DNA of 58,924 nt from Planctomycetaceae bacterium (GTDB taxonomy: Bacteria > Planctomycetota > Planctomycetia > Planctomycetales > Planctomycetaceae): the NCBI GenBank assembly GCA_021732415.1, contig JAKFVC010000143.1, forward strand, positions 1-58,924, read 5' to 3'. The translations under genes and the position numbers were made by a program. This document shows positions 41,647 to 50,150 of this stretch, in pieces. Below the pieces are notes generated by a model. That model was not told the DNA's origin, did no database searches, and saw nothing but the letters and a program-made list of their open reading frames with translations. The stretch's first letter is position 1; each line of letters begins with the position of its first letter.

Positions 41647-42885
41647 TCACGCGTTACGCTCCGTCCCCCACGCCTGGGCCAACTCGACGAGCACCTTCGC
41701 ACAATTCTCCATTTCCTCCACACAGGTCCATTCCAGCGGCGAGTGCGGGTTGTGTTCGCCCGTGGAGAGATTCGGTGTCGGCAAACCCAGTTCCGTCAAC
41801 CGCGAACCGTCTGTCCCCCCGCGGATAATGGCGAGATTCGGCTCCAACCCCGCGGCTTCCGTCGCTTCTACGGCCTTCGGCAAGGCTCGCGGTTCCCGTT
41901 CCAGACCGTCCCGCATATTGCGATATTGTTTGCGAATTTCGATCTGGATCGTCGCGCGAGGATGTTTCAACCGTAGTTTCGCAGCAATGGCTTCCAGCGA
42001 TGCCGCATAGTCCGCCAGCGCCGCCGTTTCGAAATCGCGCAGGATCATGCGGGCCGACGCCAGTGCGACTCCGCCTTCGATCTGATAGGGATGAATGAAG
42101 CCTTCCCGGTCGGCGGTCGTTTCCGGGGACAGTCGGTCGGACGGCAACTGGGCGAGGAACTCGCTCAGAATCCGGATCGCGTTGACCATCTTTCCCTTGC
42201 CGATCGAGGGATGAATATTGATCCCGGTCACCGTCACGACAGCCTGATCCGCCGAGAACGTTTCAGAATCAATCCCACCCTCGCCGTCACCGTCGAGTGT
42301 GTATGCACACACGGCCCCGAGCTTCTGCAGATTGAGATGATCGACGCCGCGCCCAATTTCTTCGTCGCACGTGAAGCAGACACGAATTGGCCCATGCGGC
42401 AACTCGGGATGCTCCATCAAGTAGGCGGCGGCCGTCATGATCACCGCGACACCCGACTTGTCGTCTGCTCCCAGTAACGTCGTCCCATCGGTCGTCACCA
42501 GTGTCTTGCCGATCAGGCCGAGCAAGTCGGGATTGTCCTCGACCCGGATCACCTTGGTGGGATCAGCAGGCAGGACGATGTCACCGCCGCGATAGTTGGT
42601 GATGACCTGCGGATCGACATTGGTCCCCGTCGTTTCCGGAGACGTATCGACATGGGCCAGCCAGGCAATTACCGGCACCGGGGCCCCCAGTGTCGCCGGA
42701 ATGGTGGCCATCACGATGCCATGTTCATCCAGGCTGACGTCGTGCAAACCCAGCTCATCGCATTCATGCTCGAGCAACCGGCACAGATCCAACTGCTTGG
42801 CAGTACTGGGGACAGCCTGGCTGGTTTCGTCGGACTGAGTATCGATGCGCACATAGCGGAGGAAGCGTTCCAGTAACAACGACAT
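41647..42885 (-). CDS. pepT: Peptidase T (tripeptide aminopeptidase)
   Basis: A 412-residue cytoplasmic M20-family zinc peptidase. Metal and catalytic motifs in order: AWLAHVDTSPE (His and Asp), LLGADDKSG (bridging Asp), CFTCDEEIGRGVDH (Glu-Glu), HPSIGKG, and the C-terminal IRGGTDGSRLTELGLPTPNL. It removes N-terminal residues from tripeptides. Length and motifs match E. coli PepT. ATG 42885 has AAGGA upstream. Confidence 0.95.
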   Translation of the reverse strand: MSLLLERFLRYVRIDTQSDETSQAVPSTAKQLDLCRLLEHECDELGLHDVSLDEHGIVMATIPATLGAPVPVIAWLAHVDTSPETTGTNVDPQVITNYRGGDIVLPADPTKVIRVEDNPDLLGLIGKTLVTTDGTTLLGADDKSGVAVIMTAAAYLMEHPELPHGPIRVCFTCDEEIGRGVDHLNLQKLGAVCAYTLDGDGEGGIDSETFSADQAVVTVTGINIHPSIGKGKMVNAIRILSEFLAQLPSDRLSPETTADREGFIHPYQIEGGVALASARMILRDFETAALADYAASLEAIAAKLRLKHPRATIQIEIRKQYRNMRDGLEREPRALPKAVEATEAAGLEPNLAIIRGGTDGSRLTELGLPTPNLSTGEHNPHSPLEWTCVEEMENCAKVLVELAQAWGTERNA

Positions 42886-42985
42886 GAGCGATCCTTCACA
42901 AGGAGTTTTTCTAAGAGGTTCAGACTGCCATAATTATGATAGCAATGACCGGGTGTCGAGGGATAACGTCGGCAGACTCGTCCAG

Positions 42986-43216
42986 ATTTGGACTGCGGTG
43001 ATTCATCACCGCTTTCCAATTGGGGTAATGCTGAAAAAATGGCAACCGTAAGCTTGGTCTGACGAATACAAGCTCGAAGCGCAAGCGAGTGCATTGCGGG
43101 CTTTCATTAAGGGGAAAATGCACTCGCTTGCGCTTCGAGCTTGTATCTTCGGTTCATCCGTTACCGGCAAGTCGAACGTGAATAGGAAAGCGGTGATGAA
43201 TCACCGCAGTCCAAAT
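42986..43216. repeat. Nested repeats: family D pair enclosing a family F pair
   Basis: Outer arms (32 bp, perfect) at 42986-43017 and 43185-43216, each holding the palindrome GCGGTGAT/ATCACCGC. Inner arms (30 bp, perfect) at 43066-43095 and 43117-43146, core CGAAGCGCAAGCGAGTGCA. This is the main content of the 400-bp gap between pepT and the gene ending at 43288. Confidence 0.93.
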
Positions 43217-43287
43217 TACGGAAACAGCCCGGCTGCAAGTGGCAACCGGGCTGCGGGTATCATCTCAAATATTGAACAGATTCGACC

Positions 43288-44661
43288 TTAGTATTCCTTG
43301 GTCTTGTTCAGACCAGGCTGCGGCACGGGATACTTGCCATCCGCACTGGCCAGGATCGGCGCGGGGCCGTCCAGGGTCAGCTTGTCGACGTCCGGGGCAA
43401 ACTCGTGTTCGCTGTTGAGGATGTCGTCGTACTTGATGATCTGGCCGGTATGGGCAGCCATACGACCCATCGACGTCACCAGGCTCGCTTCGGCGCCGCG
43501 CTTGGCTTCGTTGTACGGCTTGTTCTCGCGAATCGCCGCAATGAGGTGATCCCATTCCAATTGGTAGGGATTCGGTTCTGGGGGCGGGTAAGCCCACAGC
43601 AGGTTTTCTTTGGTCATCTGCTGGTTCTTGTAGAGCCGGCACTTCGACGGGGCATGGCCCGCTTGCGAGATGACCCCTGAGCCCTTCGAACCGTGGATGT
43701 AGCTGGCGAATTCCTGATGACAACCTTCCATCAGGCGGCCGTCCATGTACATCTTCGTGCCGTCGGCGAACGTATATTCCGTCGAATAGCTGTCGAAGTT
43801 CTGGTCGATATTGTCGCCGCGGAAATGACGTCCACCTGAAGACTTGGCTTCGACCGGCCAGGCATCCTTCATCCAGCACATTTCGTCAATGTTGTGAATG
43901 AGGAAGTCGCTGTATGCTCCGCCGCTCGCCCACAGGAAAGCGTGGAATTCCTGAATCTGGTACATCAACTCGCTCATTTCCTTGGGCTTCGGACCGCAGA
44001 AGGCATGAGCGGTGGGACCAGCCATCCGGTAGCCGCGGAGCAACAGGATATCGCCGATTTCGCCATTGCGAATGCGATCAAACATCTCACCGCGAGCCTT
44101 ACAGTGCCGGCACATCAGACCGACGCCGACCTTGAGGTTCTTCTTGACCGATTCTTCAGCCAGGGCCAGCATCTTGCGAGTGGTCGGGCCGTCGACTGTG
44201 GTCGGCTTCTCCATGAAGACGTTCAAGTCCTTCTGGATCGCATAGGTGAAATGGACCCAGCGGAAGGCCACCGGTGTGGTGAGAATGACGATATCACCGG
44301 GACTCAGGCAATCCATGGCCTTCTTGTAGCCATCGAATCCGATAAACCTGCGGTCTTCGGGAACGTCGACCTTGTCGCCGAACGCGTTCTTGATCGACTG
44401 GTGGCTACTCTTCAACTTGCTCTCGAAGACGTCGGCGATAGCGACCAACTTGATGGGGCCATTCTGGACCGAGAGAGCATTCTGTGCGGCACCGGTACCA
44501 CGACCACCGGCGCCGATGAGGGCCACCTTGATCGTGTTGTTTTCGGCGGCGTGGACATGTTGCGGAATCATCACCCCGGCCAAAGCAGACGCGGCGGCAA
44601 TTTTTCCAGACGTTTTCAGTAGTTCGCGACGTGACATGGAGTCGTTCATGGCTTCGCTCAT
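43288..44661 (-). CDS. Gfo/Idh/MocA-family oxidoreductase, Tat-exported
   Basis: A 457-residue protein. A Tat-type signal (SRRELLKTSGKIAAASALAG) precedes a nucleotide-binding fold, VALIGAGGRGTGAAQNAL at about residue 44-61, with KDLNVFMEKPTTVDGPTTRKM as the catalytic EKP motif of the family. These enzymes oxidise or reduce sugars and cyclitols with NAD(P); exported forms are common in planctomycetes. A possible partner is not adjacent. ATG 44661 has AAGGGA far upstream; the ATG at 44649 is also possible. Confidence 0.92.
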   Translation of the reverse strand: MSEAMNDSMSRRELLKTSGKIAAASALAGVMIPQHVHAAENNTIKVALIGAGGRGTGAAQNALSVQNGPIKLVAIADVFESKLKSSHQSIKNAFGDKVDVPEDRRFIGFDGYKKAMDCLSPGDIVILTTPVAFRWVHFTYAIQKDLNVFMEKPTTVDGPTTRKMLALAEESVKKNLKVGVGLMCRHCKARGEMFDRIRNGEIGDILLLRGYRMAGPTAHAFCGPKPKEMSELMYQIQEFHAFLWASGGAYSDFLIHNIDEMCWMKDAWPVEAKSSGGRHFRGDNIDQNFDSYSTEYTFADGTKMYMDGRLMEGCHQEFASYIHGSKGSGVISQAGHAPSKCRLYKNQQMTKENLLWAYPPPEPNPYQLEWDHLIAAIRENKPYNEAKRGAEASLVTSMGRMAAHTGQIIKYDDILNSEHEFAPDVDKLTLDGPAPILASADGKYPVPQPGLNKTKEY

Positions 44662-44835
44662 AGAGGGCTGTTCCCTTACTTCTGCTGGCTGTCAGGATCA
44701 AACGAAGAATTTCTCAATTGGGGTCGAACGAGTCAGGTGGGAATGACTCGGAACAAATCGCATCGACCTGCGTTGTTCGATTGTAGCCGCGAATCCGCGG
44801 ACTTTACAACGAGCGGGAGAAAAGCGAATCCGTGG

Positions 44836-44864
44836 CCCCGTGGCCGACGCTGCCTGCGTCGGTG
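44836..44864. repeat. Family A palindrome, single copy
   Basis: CCCCGTGGCCGACGCT, then GCC and TGCGTCGGTG. Stem pairing has drifted at the loop end. It lies in the 418-bp gap between the oxidoreductase and smpB. Confidence 0.75.
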
Positions 44865-44939
44865 TCTTATGTGATTCGTGAATGGAGCCAATACGCGATC
44901 TGGTGCCGATACATCATCCCAAATCAAATCAGACAAATT

Positions 44940-45004
44940 CTCACGCAAAGGCGCCAACAATTCACTCTTCGTGCTTTCTTTGCACCTTGGCGCCTTTGCG
45001 TGAG
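44940..45004. repeat. Inverted pair, CTCACGCAAAGGCGCCAA
   Basis: Perfect 18-bp arms at 44940-44957 and 44987-45004. It is a distinct family seen once here, and it lies 76 bp downstream of the smpB stop. Confidence 0.85.
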
Positions 45005-45079
45005 ATCATTCTTCTTGAAACTGCCGCCATGGCAGATCAAGAGTCCAAGCGATTTAGCAGCGTTGGCAACGGGAAGCAG

Positions 45080-45574
45080 TCAATCGCGATTTCGGGACTT
45101 GTGCGAGAGTGCCCGCTTCATTTCCATCTGATCCGCGTCTTTTTTCAGTTTTTCCCTCTTGTCGTGCAATTGGCGGCCTTTACCGACGCCAATTTCAACT
45201 TTGACGCGACCTTCGGAAAAGTACATCGCCAGGGGAATCAAAGTTTGCCCGCGTATCTCAGCGGCCGCAGCGAATTTCTTCAATTCGCGACGATGAATCA
45301 ACAATTTCCGCTCACGGCGCGGATCGTGGTTCATCAGATTGGCCTGCGGATACTCGGCGATATCACAGCCCAGTAACCACAGTTCATTCCCATGAATTTT
45401 GGCGTAAGCCTCTTCCAGAGAAACCTTTCCGTCGCGCAAGCTCTTCACTTCACTCCCGCGCAGCACGATACCGCATTCCAGTTCATCCAGGATCTCATAG
45501 TCGTGACGAGCCCGACGATTGCGGGCAATCACCTTCGAGTTGGGGTCGTTTGATTTGGAGGGCGTTTTGGCCAT
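45080..45574 (-). CDS. smpB: SsrA-binding protein SmpB
   Basis: A 164-residue cytoplasmic protein that binds tmRNA in trans-translation. Family marks: VIARNRRARHDYEI, GIVLRGSEVKSLRDGKVSLE, AYAKIHGNELWLLG, RKLLIHRREL, and the C-terminal KRALSHKSRNRD tail that reaches the ribosome decoding site. An unusual feature is a short Lys/Ser N-terminal extension (MAKTPSKSNDPNSK). The tmRNA gene itself is not in the window. Confidence 0.97.
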   Translation of the reverse strand: MAKTPSKSNDPNSKVIARNRRARHDYEILDELECGIVLRGSEVKSLRDGKVSLEEAYAKIHGNELWLLGCDIAEYPQANLMNHDPRRERKLLIHRRELKKFAAAAEIRGQTLIPLAMYFSEGRVKVEIGVGKGRQLHDKREKLKKDADQMEMKRALSHKSRNRD

Positions 45575-45649
45575 GACAGGTCGGGTTCCAGCGGCGCGAG
45601 TACGATGTGCCTATTCTAACATCGGATCGATGGGGAGGAATGACTAATG

Positions 45650-45785
45650 CCTAATGACTAATGTCTAAAAGGAGGAAAGGATTTGCCCGTTTGGCAGCCG
45701 AACGAAATCAAACCATCTCTTTCTGGCTGGTAAATGGACACCGCATAGGATCCGCGGTTCCTCCTTTTAGACATTAGTCATTAGG
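45650..45785. repeat. Inverted pair with 28-bp perfect arms, overlapping a gene end
   Basis: Arms at 45650-45677 (CCTAATGACTAATGTCTAAA and on) and 45758-45785, spacer 80 bp. The right arm contains the stop codon of the minus-strand gene ending at 45781. Confidence 0.93.
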
Positions 45786-46524
45786 ATTTAGTCATTTCCG
45801 CCTCCTGTTGCGGCCTCAGATGGAAGTCAATCACCAGCGGCAGATGGTCCGACGCCTGCCGCGTCAACGGGCTCCTGACGACTCCGGCGTGACGCACATC
45901 GATGTCGCCGTGAAAGAACGCTTTATCGAGCGATCCCAATGCCAGGTACGCCGGAAACGACCGGAAATGCGATGGTGGCGCCGTGATCTGGCGAAAGCCG
46001 TGTTCGTGAAAGGGGACCTTCCACAACTGATTCCGCCAGTCGTTGGTATCGCCGATAATCATGGTCGGATGATGAATGGCCTCGCGAAAGAGCCGATGGG
46101 CCAGCAGATGCTTCGACTGCCACAGTCGCATCCGCGCTGTCAGGCTGAGATGCCAGTTGACGATCTGCAGCGGCCCTTCCGGAGTATCCACCAACGCGAG
46201 CTGCGCGCCTCGCGGTTTTGCTTCCTGGTACCGCAACGAGATGTGATGGTGGGACAGGAACGGCCAGCGCGATAGCACCAGGTTGCCGTAGCCCCCCTCT
46301 TTCAGATGGACATTCAACTGATAGTCGTACGAGGCCACCCGAAATTGTTCAGCCAGCAAGCGGGGTTGATCATCGTGCCGGGAACGACGGACGTTGCGGT
46401 CGACCTCCTGCAGGCAGATCAGGTCCGGATTCTGGCTCTCGATGACCGAAATAATCCGTTCCAACGAGTATTGCCGGTCGGTACCGCCAATCCCCTTATG
46501 AATGTTCCAACTGAGGATACGCAT
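45781..46524 (-). CDS. Endonuclease/exonuclease/phosphatase (EEP) family protein
   Basis: A 247-residue protein with no signal peptide. EEP motifs in order: LSWNIHKG with LICLQEVDR (metal-binding Glu), IVNWHLSL, MIIGDTND (Asp-Asn), and RQASDHLPLVIDF (catalytic Asp-His). It is a Mg-dependent phosphodiesterase of the DNase I/ExoIII fold; the substrate could be nucleic acid, phosphoinositide or lipid. The last residues EMTKS and the stop are encoded by an inverted-repeat arm, so the C-terminus may be repeat-derived. Confidence 0.9.
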   Translation of the reverse strand: MRILSWNIHKGIGGTDRQYSLERIISVIESQNPDLICLQEVDRNVRRSRHDDQPRLLAEQFRVASYDYQLNVHLKEGGYGNLVLSRWPFLSHHHISLRYQEAKPRGAQLALVDTPEGPLQIVNWHLSLTARMRLWQSKHLLAHRLFREAIHHPTMIIGDTNDWRNQLWKVPFHEHGFRQITAPPSHFRSFPAYLALGSLDKAFFHGDIDVRHAGVVRSPLTRQASDHLPLVIDFHLRPQQEAEMTKS

Positions 46525-46868
46525 TGTCAGTTTCCAGCCTTGGACACCGGGTTAAATATTGCACTCGATAGGTTTGTGAAGACGCGAACGCCGTACCGAA
46601 GCAGCGGCTGGCTCCGCGAGTCTAGCAGCTTGTTGATGCCGCCGGAACCATCGCCAACACGATCCAGTGACGTGCGTCGGCCCGATCAGCTCGCTCCGAC
46701 ACAATTTCTTACGGGATAATGGTTAGAGTGAATTTAGCGAGCGAAACACGGACACCCGGCATGAATTGTCGGCTGCAGTGACGAAAACGCACGGCAGGCG
46801 ACTTGCCGCGCTGCGTTCAATCCCGTATCCTTATTTCATCAACGGCAGCAGCCAATGCTGACCGTCAC
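46525..46868. other. Gene-free 344-bp gap upstream of tRNA-Leu
   Basis: No coding frame or repeat pair that I can support. A GATAAT at 46715-46720 has no matching -35 box. Confidence 0.4.
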
Positions 46869-46954
46869 GCGGATGTGTTGAAATTGGCAGACAAGCTGGT
46901 CTCAGAAGCCAGTGGGCTTAACCGCCCGTGTGGGTTCAAGTCCCACCATCCGCA
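46869..46954 (+). tRNA. tRNA-Leu (anticodon CAG)
   Basis: A type II tRNA of 86 nt. Acceptor arms GCGGATG and CATCCGC with discriminator A; anticodon stem CTGGT/GCCAG with loop CTCAGAA, anticodon CAG at loop positions 3-5; long variable arm TGGGCTTAACCGCCCG; TPsiC loop GGTTCAAGTCC. CCA is not encoded. A hairpin follows at 46981. Confidence 0.95.
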
Positions 46955-46980
46955 CTGATCAAATTCCATTTGATTCACCG

Positions 46981-47021
46981 AGACTTCCCTGATCCTTGTG
47001 GTTCGGGAAGTCTTTGCGTTT
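46981..47021 (+). terminator. Probable terminator after tRNA-Leu
   Basis: AGACTTCCC pairs with GGGAAGTCT (9 bp, 15-nt loop), followed by TTGCGTTT, beginning 27 bp after the tRNA. Confidence 0.6.
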
Positions 47022-47031
47022 CCAGGGCATC

Positions 47032-47281
47032 GTGGGACGGGTCTCCATGCCCGTCCGTCAAACGCGAGCAATCGGGACGCGCGTTCTTTTGAAGAGCGCT
47101 ATCCACAGATTTCGCAGATTGACGCAGATGAATTCGAACAAAGCCGCAGTGAAGACGCTCAAGAGCGTTGACCAAATCTGCGTCAATCTGCGAAAGAAGA
47201 AATACGACGGCCGGGGCGGCCATCCTACCAGTCTGCTGCGCAGATTGACGATGGACGGACGGACCTGAAGACCCATCCCAC
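47032..47281. repeat. Nested repeats: family B pair around a CGCAGATTGACGCAGAT pair
   Basis: Outer family B at 47032-47057 and 47257-47281; inner 20-bp perfect arms at 47110-47129 and 47176-47195 (TTTCGCAGATTGACGCAGAT). It fills the gap between tRNA-Leu and the LutA-like gene. Confidence 0.85.
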
Positions 47282-47286
47282 GGCCA

Positions 47287-48039
47287 CTATTCCGGCATCC
47301 GGCCCGCAATAATCTCCGCGACGTGCATCACCTTCATTGGCTTCTTGTCGCGGCGTAACAATCCTTCGAGATGCATCAGGCACGACATGTCCATCGCCGT
47401 CATGACTTGAGTGCCGTTGCATTCGTGGTCGTGAATCCGATCTTTTCCCATCATGCAGGAAATGGCTTCCTCGGCGACCGCGAAGGTCCCACCGAATCCG
47501 CAGCATTCGTCTGGCCGGGTGAGCTGGGTAAATTTAATCCCTTCCAGAGATTGCAGCAACTGCCGGGCCTTGCTGTGTGACGGCCCGACCACTTCGCTGG
47601 AACTGCCCAGACGCAGCTCGCGCAGGCCGTGGCAGCTTTGATGTAACCCCACCTTGTAGGGGAAACTGCCTGTCAGTCCTTCAACCTTCAGAACGTCAAC
47701 GAGGAACTCGCAAAGCTCGAATGTCTTGTCCCGCACGGCGTGGTATTCGGCTTCACGGCCGTGGAAGTATTCCGCGTAGTGCTTCCGCACCATCGCGACG
47801 CAACTGCCTGACGGACAAACGACATAATCGTAGGGCTTAAAGAGCTGCACGAAGCGTTCGGCGAGCGATTTGGCGTCGGCGGTGCAACCGGTATTGGCCA
47901 TCGGCTGCCCGCAGCAGGTTTGCCCCTCGGGATATTCGATTTCCAGACCGTACTTTTCGAGAACTTCGACCGTTGCCATCCCGACTTGCGGATAGAACTG
48001 ATCGATGTAACACGGGATAAACAACCCCACGCGCGGCAT
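47287..48039 (-). CDS. LutA/YkgE-type (Fe-S)-binding protein
   Basis: A 250-residue protein with two CCG-type cysteine-rich motifs: TCCGQPMANTG near residue 41 and DECCGFGGTFAV near residue 180, plus HQSCHGLRELRLG between them. It matches LutA (YkgE), a subunit of the LutABC L-lactate oxidising complex, and the C-terminal part of glycolate oxidase subunit GlcF. LutB and LutC are not beside it. ATG 48039 has AAGGGG upstream. Confidence 0.9.
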   Translation of the reverse strand: MPRVGLFIPCYIDQFYPQVGMATVEVLEKYGLEIEYPEGQTCCGQPMANTGCTADAKSLAERFVQLFKPYDYVVCPSGSCVAMVRKHYAEYFHGREAEYHAVRDKTFELCEFLVDVLKVEGLTGSFPYKVGLHQSCHGLRELRLGSSSEVVGPSHSKARQLLQSLEGIKFTQLTRPDECCGFGGTFAVAEEAISCMMGKDRIHDHECNGTQVMTAMDMSCLMHLEGLLRRDKKPMKVMHVAEIIAGRMPE

Positions 48040-48122
48040 TCCAAACCCCTTCCACGTCAAATTCCCAATTGAACCACATCATTCTAAGTAGATGGCCAAT
48101 AGAAAGTCATTTGCTCCCTGAA

Positions 48123-48195
48123 TTTTCTCCGTGTCTCCGTGGTGAAAAATTTAATTCATTGCACCACGGAGACACGGAGAACACGGAGAGGAAAA
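48123..48195. repeat. Inverted pair, family E (CACGGAG)
   Basis: TTTTCTCCGTGTCTCCGTGG to 48144 and CACCACGGAGACACGGAGA to 48195. It lies in the 309-bp gap between divergent genes, otherwise without features. Confidence 0.88.
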
Positions 48196-48348
48196 TATGG
48201 CAGGGGTGTTATGACGCGACAACTTGGGGAAATATTCCACGGACCCTGTAACCAACTCGACTGATGACCGGTATGATTTCCTGGTGGCGTACTGTCCTAC
48301 AAAAATTTCTCAAATCAATAGACGCCTGTCGAAATCAAGGAACATTGC

Positions 48349-50022
48349 GTGATTCATCGATGCGTTCGCGCCACGCTGGTGGCCTGGTGTGCTGTGGCCC
48401 TGCTGTGCAGCGGTGCGGCCCTCAATCAACTTCAGGCTCAAGAGAAGAAGAAAGAGGCCAAGGGGCAACCCTTTCTGGTGGTCAGTGTCGCCAGCTTTGA
48501 ACGGCTGATGGAAGATGCCGACTTCATGTTCGCATCGGCGGGGCGGCCTGAACTGTCCGAAATGATCGGCGGAGCCCTGTCGAATGTCCGCGATCTGAAG
48601 GGACTCAATCGCGATTCCACGGCCGGCCTGCTGCTCTTTTTGGACGGGCTGACTCCGGTGCCGATCGGGTTCGTCCCGGTTAAAGACATCGACGAGATGA
48701 TGAAAACGATCACCGTCGGTCCGGTCACCACCAACAAGATCGAAGAGGGCCTCTACGAAATCCGCGGCGGGCGGCAGTCGCTCTTCGCCAAGATCAGCGG
48801 CGATTACGCCTTCGTGGCCCGGACGCAAGAAAACTTGGAGCGAGATCTTTCCGATCCCACCCAATACACGCGTCGCCTGTCGGCCAGCTATGACGTTGCG
48901 GTCTCGGTGAATCTGCGGGCCGTTCCGAAGGCCAGTCGCGACTTGCTGCTCGATTTTCTGCGAGCCAGCACCGAAGCCAGCCTGCAGCAGCGCGACGACG
49001 AACCTGATGCGGCCTTCCGCCTCCGCAAAGCCGCTGTGACGGTCAATCAGGAAAACACGGAGATGTTTTTGACGCAAGCCGAAGAAGCGACGCTCGGCTT
49101 CAATGTGTCGTCTACCGATAAAGTCGCTTTTCTGGAACTGGTCATTACAGCCGATCCGAAAAGCGAATATGCCAAGCTGTTGAACCAACTGGGCACGTCA
49201 CGCAGCCGGTTCACCCCGTTGTTCAAAACCTCTACCCCACTGACCGCTTCGGCCGCCTTGATGCTCGACAAGAATGGCCGCAAGTTCCTCAAGGAATTGC
49301 TGACGGTCGCGGAGCAGCGATTGATCGGTGAATTGGACAAGTCCGCATCGAAAGACGAAGCGAAAGTCAGTCCGATTTCGGAGCTGTTCAAATCGGTGCA
49401 GGCGTCTGTTGCGGATGGCAAACTGGACTTTGCGGCGCAGTTCGTGGGCGATCCCCCCGGTCCCTTTACGTTTGCCGGCGGTCTTAAGATTGAGGAATCC
49501 GACAAGTTCAACATCGGTCTGACCGAGATTTTCGAGCGTCTCAAGGGCAAATCGGAATTCGAAAGCGTCCAGACGAACATCCTGGACCATCGTGGCGTAA
49601 TCTTGCACCGGCTGCAGGGGAAAAACGTCCCAGACAATGCCAACCGGCTATTTGGTAAAGATCACGGCCTGTATGTCGGCGCAGGTAACGGCATCCTGTG
49701 GTTCGCGATTGGTGGCGAAAACGGCCTACCCGCGTTGAAGTCGATGATCGACACCGTGACCGATGCGCCTGCCGATGACAATCCCGTCATGCCGGCACAG
49801 TTTATCGTGCATCTGTCGAGCTGGCTGGGCCTGATGGAACGACCGGATGGTACCGCTGAGCCGATCGTGGAATTGATGCGGGAATCGTTTGCCCAAGGTG
49901 GCGGAACGATTCGCGCCGAGATCAAGCCGATTCAAGATGGTATGCAGTTGCGGTTGAATGCCGATGAAGGGTTTATTCGCCTGGTGGGTAAGGCGATCGG
50001 GAAGCGGATTGATCAGCGATAA
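48349..50022 (+). CDS. Exported hypothetical protein
   Basis: A 557-residue protein from a GTG start with AAGGAA seven bases upstream. A signal peptide (VAWCAVALLCSGAALNQLQA) is followed by repeating strand-helix units (FLVVSVASFERLMEDADFMF, VVTGPT-like stretches, VSVNLRAVPKASRDLLLDFL). The style resembles the N-terminal half of the DUF1559 fusion at 21505, which suggests a shared planctomycete-specific domain; I cannot name it. No catalytic motif is seen. Confidence 0.75.
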   Translation: MIHRCVRATLVAWCAVALLCSGAALNQLQAQEKKKEAKGQPFLVVSVASFERLMEDADFMFASAGRPELSEMIGGALSNVRDLKGLNRDSTAGLLLFLDGLTPVPIGFVPVKDIDEMMKTITVGPVTTNKIEEGLYEIRGGRQSLFAKISGDYAFVARTQENLERDLSDPTQYTRRLSASYDVAVSVNLRAVPKASRDLLLDFLRASTEASLQQRDDEPDAAFRLRKAAVTVNQENTEMFLTQAEEATLGFNVSSTDKVAFLELVITADPKSEYAKLLNQLGTSRSRFTPLFKTSTPLTASAALMLDKNGRKFLKELLTVAEQRLIGELDKSASKDEAKVSPISELFKSVQASVADGKLDFAAQFVGDPPGPFTFAGGLKIEESDKFNIGLTEIFERLKGKSEFESVQTNILDHRGVILHRLQGKNVPDNANRLFGKDHGLYVGAGNGILWFAIGGENGLPALKSMIDTVTDAPADDNPVMPAQFIVHLSSWLGLMERPDGTAEPIVELMRESFAQGGGTIRAEIKPIQDGMQLRLNADEGFIRLVGKAIGKRIDQR

Positions 50023-50046
50023 TGGCGTGCGTGTCGTAGTCGTATC

Positions 50047-50074
50047 GTAGGACGGGTCTCCAGGCCCGTCCCAC
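50047..50074. repeat. Family B palindrome, single copy
   Basis: GTAGGACGGGTCTCCAGG then CCCGTCCCAC: nearly a complete palindrome, with stem GACGGG/CCCGTC. It lies between two co-directional genes. Confidence 0.8.
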
Positions 50075-50150
50075 GACATCGTTCCACGGAACCTGTTATA
50101 CTCTCGCGATTCTGATTCCTTCGAACTTTTTGCCGTCGCGTGGTGTATTC

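Noticed and set aside
46869-47013. Integration site at tRNA-Leu
   Set aside because: No integrase and no duplicated 3' end of the tRNA downstream in the window; the downstream hairpin fits a terminator.
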